The notes beneath the pieces were generated by a model that was given only the letters and a program-made list of their open reading frames with translations, ran no database searches and was not told where the DNA came from. A stretch of 64,000 nt of DNA, taken from NCBI GenBank assembly GCA_015956445.1, contig WIUZ02000002.1, positions 2,604,001-2,668,000 of the forward strand, written 5' to 3'. Positions 44,719 through 55,339 of the stretch are shown here, piece after piece (the first letter of the stretch is position 1; every line of letters starts with the position of its first letter). The position numbers were made by a program, and so were the translations under genes. The stretch comes from Thelephora terrestris. Its lineage: Eukaryota; Basidiomycota; Agaricomycetes; Thelephorales; Thelephoraceae.

Positions 44719-45216
44719 TCAAAACATAAGAAATGGTAAGAAGAGTTCGAAGAAAGAGTGTGTAATAAAAAGTTTAAAAATACCATGTTCCTGACAGTTT
44801 GGGTCCACGTCCGACAAATCATCGTAATCTGGAAGCTCCGTATCAGAGTTTGGTTCACTATCGGGAACGAACTCGGCATACGGGTCATACTCCAAGGCAG
44901 GCCATTGACAACAACTACCCCAAGGAGTAGACACGAATTCAGGACGAGGAGTGTCCCTACGGACGACTCCTACGTTCTGGTAGAATTCGTCGCTCCCGAT
45001 CTCAATGACCTCATCATCGACAGGAACCAACCTGTTCTCGTGATGGACCAACAAACGAGCGGGCGGCGACTCAGCCCGATTAGGGACTATCGGCGACCCG
45101 GCCCGATACGGAACCTCCAACTCCTCCTCTTCAACTTGGACCTCCGGTTCGTTGCACCTCCTCTGGAGATCCTGGACTTCCCCGGTCAACTCGGAGACGC
45201 GACGAGTAAGACGAAC
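44719..45216 (-). CDS. hypothetical acidic protein fragment Z of element E2
   Basis: The exon opens after the acceptor CCTTTAG with VRLTRRVSELTGEVQDLQRR, a short coiled coil, followed by a Pro/Glu/Asp-rich stretch (VEEEELEVPYRAGSPIVPNR, later DSEPNSDTELPDYDDLSDVD). A likely upstream intron spans 45217-45265 with donor GTACGG; earlier exons were not resolved. The 3' end may be spliced or altered by the MITE at 43680. It could be the counterpart of the minus-strand gene at 48897, by position only. Confidence 0.4.
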   Translation of the reverse strand, partial: VRLTRRVSELTGEVQDLQRRCNEPEVQVEEEELEVPYRAGSPIVPNRAESPPARLLVHHENRLVPVDDEVIEIGSDEFYQNVGVVRRDTPRPEFVSTPWGSCCQWPALEYDPYAEFVPDSEPNSDTELPDYDDLSDVDPNCQEHGIFKLFITHSFFELFLPFLMF

Positions 45217-46193
45217 CTAAAGGAACAGGGTTAGAAGATGACAATTATCTTCGATCCCTGCCCCCGTACCTTATTGTCAGGGCCACTCTTCGCCCTTCAG
45301 GTACCAGTGCTGTTGGTGAGTCGCAACTCCAACCAACAAGAAACAATGGGGCAAAGGGGGAACGACTTCCCTATATCCACCCAAAGTCTACGTGGTCCAA
45401 AACGCGATGGACGAGCGTTCTCCGGTAGGTTGTCCGAATTCACAGCAGGAGTGCCGAGCCTCTATCAGGTAAATCCCTATCGTCTTCTGAGGGCAGATAC
45501 AAGAGCCCGAGGATGGCGCCTCAAACTGGTGCTTGATCAAGAGAGCGGCGAGGAACTCCTTTTCGTAAGCGCGTTCGCCGATTCTTGACACAAGGCTGAG
45601 AGAGAGAGGAGAGCGAACGTGTTCAGAGAGTTACTCGATAAGCTCTTCAGTGGCCTACAGCAAATACACCGATGCTGCAAGGAGAAGAGGACTTCCCGAG
45701 ATATCAAAGATGGGGAGTCCTCAGCTACTCTACTGGTACCTATATAGGAGAGTGGCCGGGACATAGATAATCCTATCTAATAATAACTCGGAGCAGAGAA
45801 GGGCCGAGAGTAAGCTAGAACAGTAAGCGGCCCGGGTTATAGAATAGAAACAATAAAGGAATGACTAATGGGTCAGGGTTCGTGAGAGAATAAGAAAGGG
45901 GTCATGACGTCGTGTGGGAAAGGAATGACAAAGGATAATATCACATGTGAAGACTGACCAATAAGAGGACGACGCGTCAGCTCGTCCGATCGGGACAACA
46001 AAAGACCGAGTGGGGCTTGAATGTCGAGGGCGAATTGTATGGGGAGTCTGAACCGGTGAAACGATGGACCGATCCAATGGCGAATAGGGCGCGAGTGCTA
46101 TTGGTGGTCGGATAAAGCGTAGTGCGAACCGGCCGTTGGATCCATCAAACTCCCTTCTTCCAAGCCAACACTTCCAACAACCAACTACTCATC
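45217..46193. other. upstream block of P2, related to the block before P1
   Basis: Contains TGTCAGGGCCACTCT at 45275 and GTTCTCCGGTAGGTTGTCCG at 45418, as at 40553 and about 40660. CCTATATAGGAG near 45740 and several GGGTCATGA motifs follow. It could be LTR-derived. No gene is supported. Confidence 0.4.
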
Positions 46194-47919
46194 ATGCCCA
46201 TGATCTCCGAGCGCGTCTTCCGTGCTGAGAACAGCACTGCTACCATCGAGTCCGCGGATCCTCGGTCCGTACAGAACAAGAGTTACTTCCTGCCGAACGC
46301 CAATGTGGCGTACCCGAGTTATCGCGAGGTGCGACGTCACGTGTCGCCGTTTGCTGGCAACAACTGACATCGCATTTGTAGATCTTTGCAGCAGCCGACA
46401 AGGTGGACGCTCGTCAACTGGAGGCAACGATCGTCAAGCCTCCCAGCTACCTGACCATGGACGACGAGTCGTGGTATCACAACTTGATCGACCACAAGCT
46501 GCAAGAGTCGATGCGAGGGGTAACGTTCAACACCGAGTTACGCATGCCGTATGAGACTCCGGTGGCTTTGTCGTTGTGGGGGCTCCTGCGAATGGGGATC
46601 TACGATCTGGGGAACGGGGAAGGAAGATGGCCTGGAGCGACTCGCTCCCAACACTACACAGCAGCCGTTGGTCACCGCCTTTGGTTCCTACTGAGAACGG
46701 AACAGAAAGCGGTGAGTCGATCTGTGCATCCCGCTTGTGGGATAACACTGATTGGCTGTAGAATGAGCGGCTGAAACGCGAGGTGAAGGAAGCGAAGGAC
46801 GACACCCGTAGGATGTACTCAGAGGCGTTGGACATGAAGAAGACGCTCCTTCTGATGAACGATACGCTCCGCGTGACATTCGAGAGTGAGATGCTAGCGA
46901 TGCGCGAGGAACACAATCGATTGGTGGAGTCGTTGAAGGAACAGGACGACACCATTCAGCGGGACCTGATCGAGGTCGACCGACGGCTGAATTGTCATAG
47001 AAGGGCTCTGAACGAGCTCGACACCAAGGTCGGTGCGACTTCTCCTGGTCTTCATCCAAGAGAGCTCACGCCACTTCTAGGTTGACACGTTGGACGACGC
47101 CTTGCCGTTGCTGGGCGCTCGGGTCGAGTCCATGAGCGAGCGGTTGTGCCACTGCCGCACTCGTTCGGTGGCTGCGGTTCGCGACGAGTCCGGAGACGAG
47201 TCGATTCCTGATCGGATGGCTTCTCCCATAGGTGGGATGTCGGTTGACATATTTGGCTTGTCCACTGACATCCCTTCTTAGCTTCCGATGGGTCGTACCG
47301 CACACCTGCGCATACTGATGGCGGGGAGGAGATCGTTCGGGAGACGTCCGAGGAGACGGCCGTTAACCCGGTCAGTAGTTCTCCAGAGCTGGAGTATGCG
47401 GGGGAGAACGAGGTGGCTGTTCCGGTTCCGCCTCCGTCGATCTCGCCGGTGCGTGGGCAACGTTCTATCCGTGCTCGTCGTTGGGTTCCTTATCGTGGGG
47501 CACTTCGTCCAGCCCATCGCATGCGGCCCAGTAACCCAGACGCTGTCCGCCAGGGTGGAGACATCGAGTCCACCGTCCTATTCCGACGCAACGATGTTGC
47601 AGTGCCGCGTGGATCGCGGCGAGTTGATTCCGGTGGAATCCGTCGACGTGAACGGATTGACGAACCTTACGCTCTTGTCGGTCCAGCGTGCAGCGGAGGC
47701 CGTTCGCCTGGTGGCTCAACTGACCGAGAGAGTGGAGGGTTGGTCAGTCCAGAGGACTCTGGATCAGACTATGGTCGATTCAGCGAGGAACCGCCTGCGC
47801 GCCGAAGTTCAGCTGGCCGTCGCTCATCGTCTGGAGGAAGCTCGGGTCGTCGAGATGGTAGACGAGGAAGTCGTCGAGAGTGCCTCGGAGGGGACGGAGG
47901 AGGAGATTGCCAGTGCTGA
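46194..47919 (+). CDS. coiled-coil protein P2 of element E2, 506 aa, intact
   Basis: Exons 46194-46328, 46382-46711, 46762-47028, 47081-47231 and 47282-47919 join in phase. The head MPMISERVFRAENSTATIES is followed by KVDARQLEATIVKPPSYLTM, then a long coiled coil (NERLKREVKEAKDDTRRMYS to about residue 240), the Cys/His stretch ERLCHCRTRS, an acidic Pro-rich part and a basic region (SPVRGQRSIRARRWVPYRG) that ends in Arg/Ser/Gly-rich sequence. P1 is a paralog. I know no family for it. A second long frame overlaps the last exon (to 47944) and could be used if splicing differs. Intron 4 closely resembles intron 1 of the gene at 48897. Confidence 0.65.
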
Positions 47920-48235
47920 GGAGTACTGGCAAACCAGGTCTTGACGACTAGAGTCGGTGTGCGTTAGTCTATGTCCATAGGGTCGGTGCGGATTCAACTC
48001 CGTTGGCCATTCGTCTTGTGTTTTCGTTGCGGGTTCGCCTGCTGTAATATCATCGGTGCTTTGTCTGTGTTTCTTGATGACGTGTGAGTCGTGATAAGGA
48101 AACAGATAAGATAAGAAAGGGGTATGGGTAAGGAAAGTGGGCGAAAGTTGGGTATGAAAATGGTTTAAAAAGAGGGTGAAATTCAGCACGCTGACACTTA
48201 TCGTCTTCCAATTCTCCGGTCTTAGCAACCAGACT

Positions 48236-48897
48236 TCAGACCAAGTCCTTCAACGTGATCACCTCTCCCTAAAAGAAAGTTTGAGTTAGAAAGGTCAATT
48301 ACTCCTGACCCAAACTTTCTTACCTTCAACCTATTGATCGCCATACCATGCTGCTCTTGCTCATCTTCGATCTTCAAGATGCCCTCATGACATCCAAGGA
48401 ACTCCTTCTCCAACTTCTCGATCTCTTCGCGACAACCATCAACTCGCTCATTGACATGAGCAATCTCATCCATTAACATGGACCCAATGTTACCCGTATG
48501 GATAACGCTGGCCTCCAACACGGAGTTGAAGGTCTCATTGGTCTCAGTAACGAACTCAACACCCCTGTTAAGGAGTTCAGTTGCATAGGGGTTTGTCTCG
48601 ATGCGCGCCAACTTGCGCCGAGACACCCTACGAGAAGCCTGGATGAAATCCCTAAAACCTAAAGCGGAACGTCAGTAGACATGCCAAATATGTCAACCGG
48701 CATCCTGAACCTAAGTCGGTGAAACCCTCATTAGGGTCGGCGGTGTTGGTACGGTCCATAATGTTTCCCAAAGTAGGATAAGGGCGAGAAGCATCACGAC
48801 GAGCGTGAGAGAAACGGTCAATGTTGAAGTTGTTCTCCTGAACAGGAGAATAAGAGGAAGAGCGGTGGGTAGGAACACGAGTTTGAGCACGAGGCAT
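48236..48897 (-). CDS. coiled-coil protein Y of element E2, 184 aa
   Basis: Exons 48711-48897, 48324-48658 and 48236-48268 join in phase. The head MPRAQTRVPTHRSSSYSPVQ is followed by GFRDFIQASRRVSRRKLARI, then a long helical part (ETNETFNSVLEASVIHTGNI, ERVDGCREEIEKLEKEFLGC) predicted to be coiled coil, and a short last exon ending TLKDLV. Family unknown. It converges on P2, with stops about 315 bp apart. Its first intron shares about 40 bp with intron 4 of P2 in the same phase. Confidence 0.6.
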
Positions 48898-49592
48898 GTT
48901 GGTTAGGTGTAACAAAGGGAGGTTTGTTGAGAGACCCAGTCATCCAACCCCCTTTGGTTATATACCAAATGCCACGCCCCTTCCACGACTCAGGAGTTGA
49001 GTCATCATTTCTATTGTTTACTGCGCATGACCCACATGACATCATATGCCCCTATCTTTGGTCATATGCTCCCCTTTTGCCATTGGCTGTTAATCAGCCA
49101 TACCCACATTCCTTCCGAACATTCTCAGGATACGTCATGCTTTGTAACTGCTTTGTAATGCTCTCAAATTGCTATTGGCCGCCACACTTTCATTTATCAG
49201 CTGATAATTTGTAGCATTAGTCACCACATAACGCACAGACCATGCAGTGCTGCGCACGGACCATGTTTGTCTGTGTTTGTATCATTAATGTAGTTACATG
49301 TCACTGTCACGTCACAAATCTAAGTAGTATATATACTCAGAGTAGTTTAGCCTGTACTCCTTAGATTTGTTAACATCAGACTCTCCGTGACCTCTACTGC
49401 TGTGTGCTTGGAGCAAGAGTGCCTGAAGACCCTTGTCTCCTTCTTTCTCCTTCCCTCCAATCTAAGTCTGTGAAGAGACTTCCGATATCCCTGGGTTTGC
49501 AACAGGGTTATAACTGTGTGTTTGACCCCTGAGTGTGAAAGGTTTGGATAGCAAGAGTGCTATTGAACTGTAGAGGTCGCGTCGGCCTGACA
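48898..49592. other. right non-coding part of E2, LTR-like
   Basis: Contains AGTATATATACTCAGAG at about 49325 (TATA box) followed by a leader-like stretch, and ends GTCGGCCTGACA at the target duplication. It resembles an LTR in organisation, but no second copy is in the window. Promoter of gene Y reads leftward from its left edge. Confidence 0.4.
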
Positions 49593-49597
49593 ATCTG

Positions 49598-50595
49598 AGC
49601 ATAAAACCTGGCCTCTGCTGTTGAGGATCTTGCCGCCGTTGTTCCTTGAGGAAATCGCCTTCTTTCCGTTCCACATTTGAGTGGCGGAACAGGTGGCTGG
49701 TTGGTGCAGTTGTCTGCCGAGACAGATCGGACAGGCCGGTAACCTGTCGCTGTGGGTTGAACTCGAGGCTGATTGGCAAAAGGATGGCCTCCTGGCGGCC
49801 TCTGGGGAGCGTGATCTGCGACCGGGCCAATTGGATCGTCTCGCCGGGGACCTCGAACGAGAAGAATGGCGTCGCTGTGGTCGAGAGTCCCGCGACCTGG
49901 GATATGACCGTGTTTGCTGTCTCTCGAAAGCCTGCTCTTGCCTCCTGACCATCTCTTCTTGTCTTGCCTGAATAACGAGACATGCCGGAAGGGCGAGGGG
50001 CGGGGCGGTGTCCGAGGTGCAGGTGCAGCACGAGTGTCAGAGGTGTGGGTGCAGGCGCGGTGTAGGTGCAAGAGGTACAGATGTTTGAGGTGTGGGTGTC
50101 AGAGGCGCGAGCGTCAGAGGTGCAGGTGTCAGAGGCGCGGGTGCGGGTGTGAGAGGTGCAGGCGATCGCATGAGAACGAATTTTATATAATGGGAGAAAT
50201 TTATTAGTGCTGGTTTGTTTATATGTCGATACGGATAACTTACAAGGTTCATGACCTGGGCTTCGCATAATATCTGTCTGTGGAAATCAAACAGCAACGT
50301 TTTGTTGATATTGCCGATGGCATAGGCTCTTTCCGTTCCACGAGCCGCCGTCCAGTCCCTACGGACTTTCGCCTGGTATCGTAGCACCGCCTGTAAGCCG
50401 AGGGTTTCTGAACGTATCGGTTCGGCATCCAAGTTCAGGAAGAACCTGGCCAATTCCTCTACTTCGTCCCTATCCCAGCCGCAACTGTCCAGGCAGTTAA
50501 GAAAGCGATTCTTCCCCTCAGACCATTGGTCAAAGGTGAGGTCCTCGTCCTTGATGGTCTTCGATGAGATGGCGGCTTCGGTCGCTCCCTGGAGC
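49598..50595 (-). CDS. gag of the DIRS/Ngaro element, central part
   Basis: Exons 50244-50595 and 49598-49966 with a 277-bp intron between. The first gives TIKDEDLTFDQWSEGKNRFL and a helical core ending IGNINKTLLFDFHRQILCEA, as in gag-like proteins of basidiomycete tyrosine-recombinase elements. The second is Arg/Ser-rich, then has the knuckle start ACPICLGRQLHQPATCSATQ and RGQVLCSD, where element E2 cuts it. The upstream continuation lies at 50768-50803 and 54889. No stop is met once insertions are removed. Confidence 0.8.
50020..50165. repeat. minisatellite inside the gag intron
   Basis: Irregular repeats of about 13-15 bp, GTGTCAGAGGTGCAGG and GCGCGGGTGTCAGAGG, lie within the 277-bp intron. 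They explain why that intron is longer than its neighbours and produce open frames of low complexity (Thr/Pro/Ser repeats) that are not genes. Confidence 0.65.
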
Positions 50596-50767
50596 CATCA
50601 GAATAGGTGGCAGCGACATTATTTGTCGATTATTTCACCTCATTCACCTTTTCGTCGGTTATTTCGTGATTATTTGATGTAGGTCAAAAAGTTAGGTAAG
50701 GAATAACCTCAAATAACTTCAAATAACCTCACATAACTTCGATAATCTTGTGCCACCTTTTCTGATG
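50596..50767. mobile_element. 172-bp MITE with CATCAGAA ends
   Basis: Begins CATCAGAATAGGTGGCA and ends TGCCACCTTTTCTGATG, flanked by GC on both sides (50594-50595, 50768-50769). Interior is AT-rich with ATAACC/GGTTAT-like repeats. Removing it with one GC joins gag in frame. It shares the terminal CATCAG and a 2-bp duplication with the 210-bp MITEs and the Plavaka-type element. Confidence 0.82.
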
Positions 50768-50819
50768 GCATAATCCCTCCCCCTTCCGTGCCGACAAAGG
50801 AGCCCCTTCAGCTATCTTT

Positions 50820-51765
50820 TCTCCATGGGTCATGGACCATACATTGTGACAATTCTCCATGGGTCATGGGCCATGCAACGTTGTACAACCCATGACCCAT
50901 GGAGAAAAGATACCATTGTACAACCCATGACCCATGGGTAATGGAATAGTATCCGTTGCCCATGCCCCATGGGTTGTACAACACTATCCCTTCCCCATGC
51001 CTCATGGGTTGTACAATGCTATCCTTTCCCCATGGGGCATGGGTTGTACAACGCTATCCATTTCCCATGCCCCATGGGTTGTACAACGCTATCTGTTCCC
51101 CATGGGGCATGGATTGTACAACGCTATCCGTTCCCCATGGGTCATGGGTTGTACAACACTATCTGTTCCCCATGGGTCATGGGTTGTACAACGCTATTCT
51201 TTCTCCATGGGGCATGGGTTGTACAACACTATCCATTTTCCATGGGGCATGGGTTGTACAACACTATCCATTTCCCATGGGGCATGGGTTGTACAACGCT
51301 ATCCAATTCCCATGCCCCATGGGTTGTACAACACTATCTGTTCCCCATGGGTCATGGGTTGTACAACGCTATCCGTTCCCCATGGGTCATGGGTTGTACA
51401 ACGCTATCCGTTCCCCATGGGTCATGGGTTGTACAACGCTATCCGTTCCCCATGGGGCATGGGTTGTACAACACTATCCAATTCCCATGCCCCATGGGTT
51501 GTACAACACTATCCATTTCCCATGGGTCATGGGTTGTACAACACTATCCATTCTCCATGGGGCATGGGTTGTACAACACTATCCAGTTCCCATGGGTCAT
51601 GGGTTGTACAACCCTATCCAATTCCCATGCCCCATGGGTTATACATCACTATCCAATTCCCATGCACCATGGGTTGTACAACAGCATCTTGTGCCCATGG
51701 GGCATCAGTTGCAGAATGGTGTCCCTTCTCCATGTCCCATGGATTATATCACTATTCCAGGAAAG
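50820..51765. repeat. 36-bp satellite array, left arm
   Basis: About 25 units of the form CCATGGGNCATGGGTTGTACAACNCTATCC with a short variable link. Each unit contains the palindromes CCATGG and TTGTACAA. The units have no stop in several frames and therefore give long false open frames. Confidence 0.92.
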
Positions 51766-51849
51766 GAGATACTTTATAAATCAACCATTAGCTGTGTGAA
51801 TTTGAAAAAATTAGACTCTGTTTGTATGCATGATAGACCATATATCAGT

Positions 51850-52080
51850 TTGTGGCTCTAACCTAATGGAAACTAAACTTAACCTGATAATAGCCACAAC
51901 CTAATCCTCAATCTAACCTGAGCCAATGTAAACTTGACCCATGAACCTAAGCCTAACCTAATCCTAAACCTGGTCTAATCCCAAATCTAACCCTAACCTG
52001 ACCTGACCTAACCTAACCTAACCTAACCTATACCTAAACTAACCTATACCTATACTAACCTATACCTAACCTAACCTGGT
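51850..52080. repeat. degenerate CCTAA-type array, left arm
   Basis: Runs of CTAACCTAACCTAACCTA and variants (TATACCTAAACTAACC) between the satellite and the central inverted repeat. The inverted copy is at 52728-52965. It resembles degenerate telomere-type repeats but lacks a regular CCCTAA unit. Confidence 0.75.
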
Positions 52081-53049
52081 ATGGGCAAACATAACCTACC
52101 TATCATGACCTGTTTCAGCCTAATGTCATGTATGCCAGCCAAGACTAACTTCACCCAGTTGCAAACATATGACTTGGGTCACAGGACCATAAAGCAAACT
52201 GCAGTCCCCTCACTCTGTGCCCAACCATCCCATAAGCCCACAGACGCACATATATATCATCAGCAACCCAGCATCATGCTTATCACCCATGTTCAACCAC
52301 AAACCACTCTCACCCTTTGTTCTGTGCCATCTCACAGCCTAACCATAACTCTAGCTCACCCACCCATATTAATCCTTGTGTGGAATATGTTATAAGTCTA
52401 TAAACCATATGTTTGTAGGCCACTTGCTTGTGGGCCCAAGGAGGTGGATGAACTTGAGTTGTGGTTTGTCTGTGAGATGGCACAGAACAAAGGGTGAGAG
52501 TGGTTTGTGGTTGAACATGGGTGATAAGCATGATGCTGGGTTGCTGATGATATATATGTGCGTCTGTGGGCTTATGGGATGGTTGGGCACAGAGTGAGGG
52601 GACTGCAGTTTGCTTTATGGTCCTGTGACCCAAGTCATATGTTTGCAACTGGGTGAAGTTAGTCTTGGCTGGCATACATGACATTAGGCTGAAACAGGTC
52701 ATGATAGGTAGGTTATGTTTGCCCATACCAGGTTAGGTTAGGTATAGGTTAGTATAGGTATAGGTTAGTTTAGGTATAGGTTAGGTTAGGTTAGGTTAGG
52801 TCAGGTCAGGTTAGGGTTAGATTTGGGATTAGACCAGGTTTAGGATTAGGTTAGGCTTAGGTTCATGGGTCAAGTTTACATTGGCTCAGGTTAGATTGAG
52901 GATTAGGTTGTGGCTATTATCAGGTTAAGTTTAGTTTCCATTAGGTTAGAGCCACAAACTGATATATGGTCTATCATGCATACAAACAGAGTCTAATTTT
53001 TTCAAATTCACACAGCTAATGGTTGATTTATAAAGTATCTCCTTTCCTG

Positions 53050-54880
53050 GAATAGTGATATAATCCATGGGACATGGAGAAGGGACACCATTCTGCAACT
53101 GATGCCCCATGGGCACAAGATGCTGTTGTACAACCCATGGTGCATGGGAATTGGATAGTGATGTACAACCCATGGGGCATGGGAATTGGATGGCATTGTA
53201 CAACCCATGGGGCATGGAAAATAGATAGTGTTGTACAACCCATGCACCATGGAGAATGGATAGTGTTGTACAACCCATGGGGCATGGGAATCAGATAGTG
53301 TTGTAAAACCCATGGAGCATGGAGAATGGGTAGTGTTGTACAACCCATGCCCCATGGGGAAAGGATAGTGTTGTACAACCCATGGGGCATGGGAAATGGA
53401 TAGCGTTGTACAACCCATGACACATGGGAAATGGATAGCGTTGTACAACCCATGGGGCATGGGAATTGGATAGCGTTGTACAACCCATGCCCCATGGGGA
53501 AAGGATAGCATTGTACAACCCATGAGGCATGGGGAAGGGATAGTGTTGTACAATCCATGCCCCATGGGGAACAGATAGCGTTGTACAACCCATGGGGCAT
53601 GGGAAATGGATAGTGTTGTACAACCCATGACACATGGGAAATGGATAGCGTTGTACAACCCATGGGGCATGGGAATTGGATAGTGTTGTACAACCCATGC
53701 CCCATGGGGAATGGATAGCGTTGTACAACCCATGGGGCATGGGAATTGGATAGTGTTGTACAACCCATGCCCCATGGGAAACAGATAGTGTTGTACAACC
53801 CATGGGGCATGGGAAACGGATAGCGTTGTACAACCCATGACCCATGGGGAACAGATAGCGTTGTACAACCCATGACCCATGGGAAATGGATAGCGTTGTA
53901 CAACCCATGAGGCATGGGGAACGGATAGCGTTGTACAATCCATGCCCCATGGGGAACAGATAGCGTTGTACAACCCATGGGGCATGGGAAATGGATAGTG
54001 TTGTACAACCCATGACACATGGGAAATGGATAGCGTTGTACAACCCATGAGGCATGGGGAACGGATAGCGTTGTACAATCCATGCCCCATGGGGAACAGA
54101 TAGCGTTGTACAACCCATGGGGCATGGGAAATGGATAGTGTTGTACAACCCATGACACATGGGAAATGGATAGCGTTGTACAACCCATGGGGCATGGGAA
54201 TTGGATAGTGTTGTACAACCCATGCCCCATGGGGAATGGATAGCGTTGTACAACCCATGGGGCATGGGAATTGGATAGTGTTGTACAACCCATGCCCCAT
54301 GGGAAACAGATAGTGTTGTACAACCCATGGGGCATGGGAAACGGATAGCGTTGTACAACCCATGACCCATGGGGAACAGATAGCGTTGTACAACCCATGA
54401 CCCATGGAGAATGGATAGTGTTGTACAACCCATGCCCCATGGAGAATGGATAGTGTTGTACAACCCATGACCCATGGGGAACGGATAGCGTTGTACAACC
54501 CATGGGGCATGGGAATTGGATAGCGTTGTACAACCCATGCCCCATGGGGAAAGGATAGCATTGTACAACCCATGAGGCATGGGGAAGGGATAGTGTTGTA
54601 CACCCCATGGGGCATGGGCAACAGATACCATTGTACAACCCATGGGGCATGGGCAACGGATACTATTCCATTACCCATGGGTCATGGGTTGTACAACACG
54701 TTGTACAACGTTGCATGGCCCATGACCCATGGAGAAAAGATAGCTGAACCCTGTGCAACCCATGCCCCATGGGGAAAGGATAGCATTGTACAACCCATGT
54801 GGCATGGGGAAGGGATAGTGTTGTACAACCCATGGAGAATTGTCACAATGTATGGTCCATGACCCATGGAGAAAAGATAG
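53050..54880. repeat. 36-bp satellite array, right arm
   Basis: About 50 units in inverted orientation to the left arm. It contains higher-order repeats: a block of about 540 bp around 53560 reappears around 54080, pointing to unequal exchange after the arms formed. Confidence 0.88.
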
Positions 54881-54888
54881 CTGAACCC

Positions 54889-55258
54889 TGTGGACAAAGT
54901 TATAGTTGTTTGCGGTCGTGAGGTCGAGGTGGGCTGTGTCCCGACATCCCTGTGCTGTGAAATGCCATAGCTCGACATATTCCTTCTTCTTCAGCCTCTT
55001 CAGGATGTGATTCGCAGGGTATATGTCGAGGAAGCTCGGTGTCGGCCGGTTCCTCCAGTCGGCGCCTCCCCCTTCTGACCGCGGGGGGTCATTGCGATCA
55101 ACCTCCGGGATAACGAGGTCCTGCTCATCCTGTCCCTGCTCTGCCCGAAGCTGCTCAAGATGCTCTTCCCAAGCCTCTACATTCCTGCGGTGACTATCTT
55201 GCCAGGCCTTTTGCAGTGCCACGACTGCTCCCTCGGCGGAATTTCCTCCAGCAATCAT
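54889..55258 (-). CDS. gag of the DIRS/Ngaro element, N-terminal part
   Basis: Starts near MIAGGNSAEGAVVALQKAWQ; the helical charged region (VEAWEEHLEQLRAEQGQDEQ) leads to NHILKRLKKKEYVELWHFTA and the junction VHR at the foldback element. Continuation is at 50803. An upstream ATG near 55333 is in another frame (MAP then stop), so the true start is uncertain and may need a frameshift correction or splice. Confidence 0.72.
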
Positions 55259-55339
55259 GGCCTCTCTGGGGGCATTCCAGTCGTCGCCATTGAAGTCTGG
55301 CTGTTTGTCCGACGTTGGGTTTCAGGGCGCCATTTTGTG

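Larger units (their letters stand above)
40001..49592. mobile_element. 9.6 kb element (E2) with TG/CA ends and 5-bp target duplication, no RT found
   Basis: Starts TGTGATGATTTCGCC and ends GTCGGCCTGACA, flanked by ATCTG on both sides (39996-40000, 49593-49597). Excision rejoins the gag zinc-knuckle frame. The two ends are not copies of one another, so no intact LTR pair is visible. Inside are two paralogous plus-strand coiled-coil genes (41928, 46194), two minus-strand genes (45216, 48897), repeated upstream blocks sharing TGTCAGGGCCACTCT (40553, 45275), and a CACTA-like MITE (43680-44631). It may be a composite of more than one insertion. Confidence 0.7.
50807..54885. mobile_element. 4.08 kb foldback element with 36-bp satellite arms
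   Basis: Ends are inverted repeats starting TTCAGCTATCTTTTCTCCAT, continuing through the whole element. It is flanked by CCC on both sides (50804-50806, 54886-54888). Excision restores the gag frame. The arms are mirror images about 52403: 36-bp satellite (outer), a CCTAA-rich zone, and a 260-bp unique part, around a 130-bp centre (52339-52470). The right satellite arm is nearly twice as long as the left. No protein gene is supported. Confidence 0.88.

Noticed and set aside
40553-45289. TGTCAGGGCCACTCT at 40553 and 45275 as LTR starts of one element ending at 49592
   Set aside because: The five bases before either site do not match the ATCTG after 49592; ATCTG matches the site before 40001.
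40001-49592. E2 as a single ordinary LTR retrotransposon
   Set aside because: The two ends are not direct repeats and no protease, RT or integrase is present, although LTR-derived parts are likely.
49462-50268. A 268-codon minus-strand frame with Thr/Ser/Ala repeats
   Set aside because: It runs through the gag intron with its minisatellite in the wrong frame; the spliced gag model explains the locus better.
50934-54678. Very long open frames (up to 556 codons) in several frames on both strands
   Set aside because: They arise because the 36-bp satellite unit has a length divisible by three and few stops; the predicted proteins are pure 12-residue repeats (HGLYNAI-type) in all frames.
50820-54880. 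Regular 36-bp repeats as a possible CRISPR array
   Set aside because: There are no unique spacers, the repeats are contiguous, and the genome is eukaryotic.
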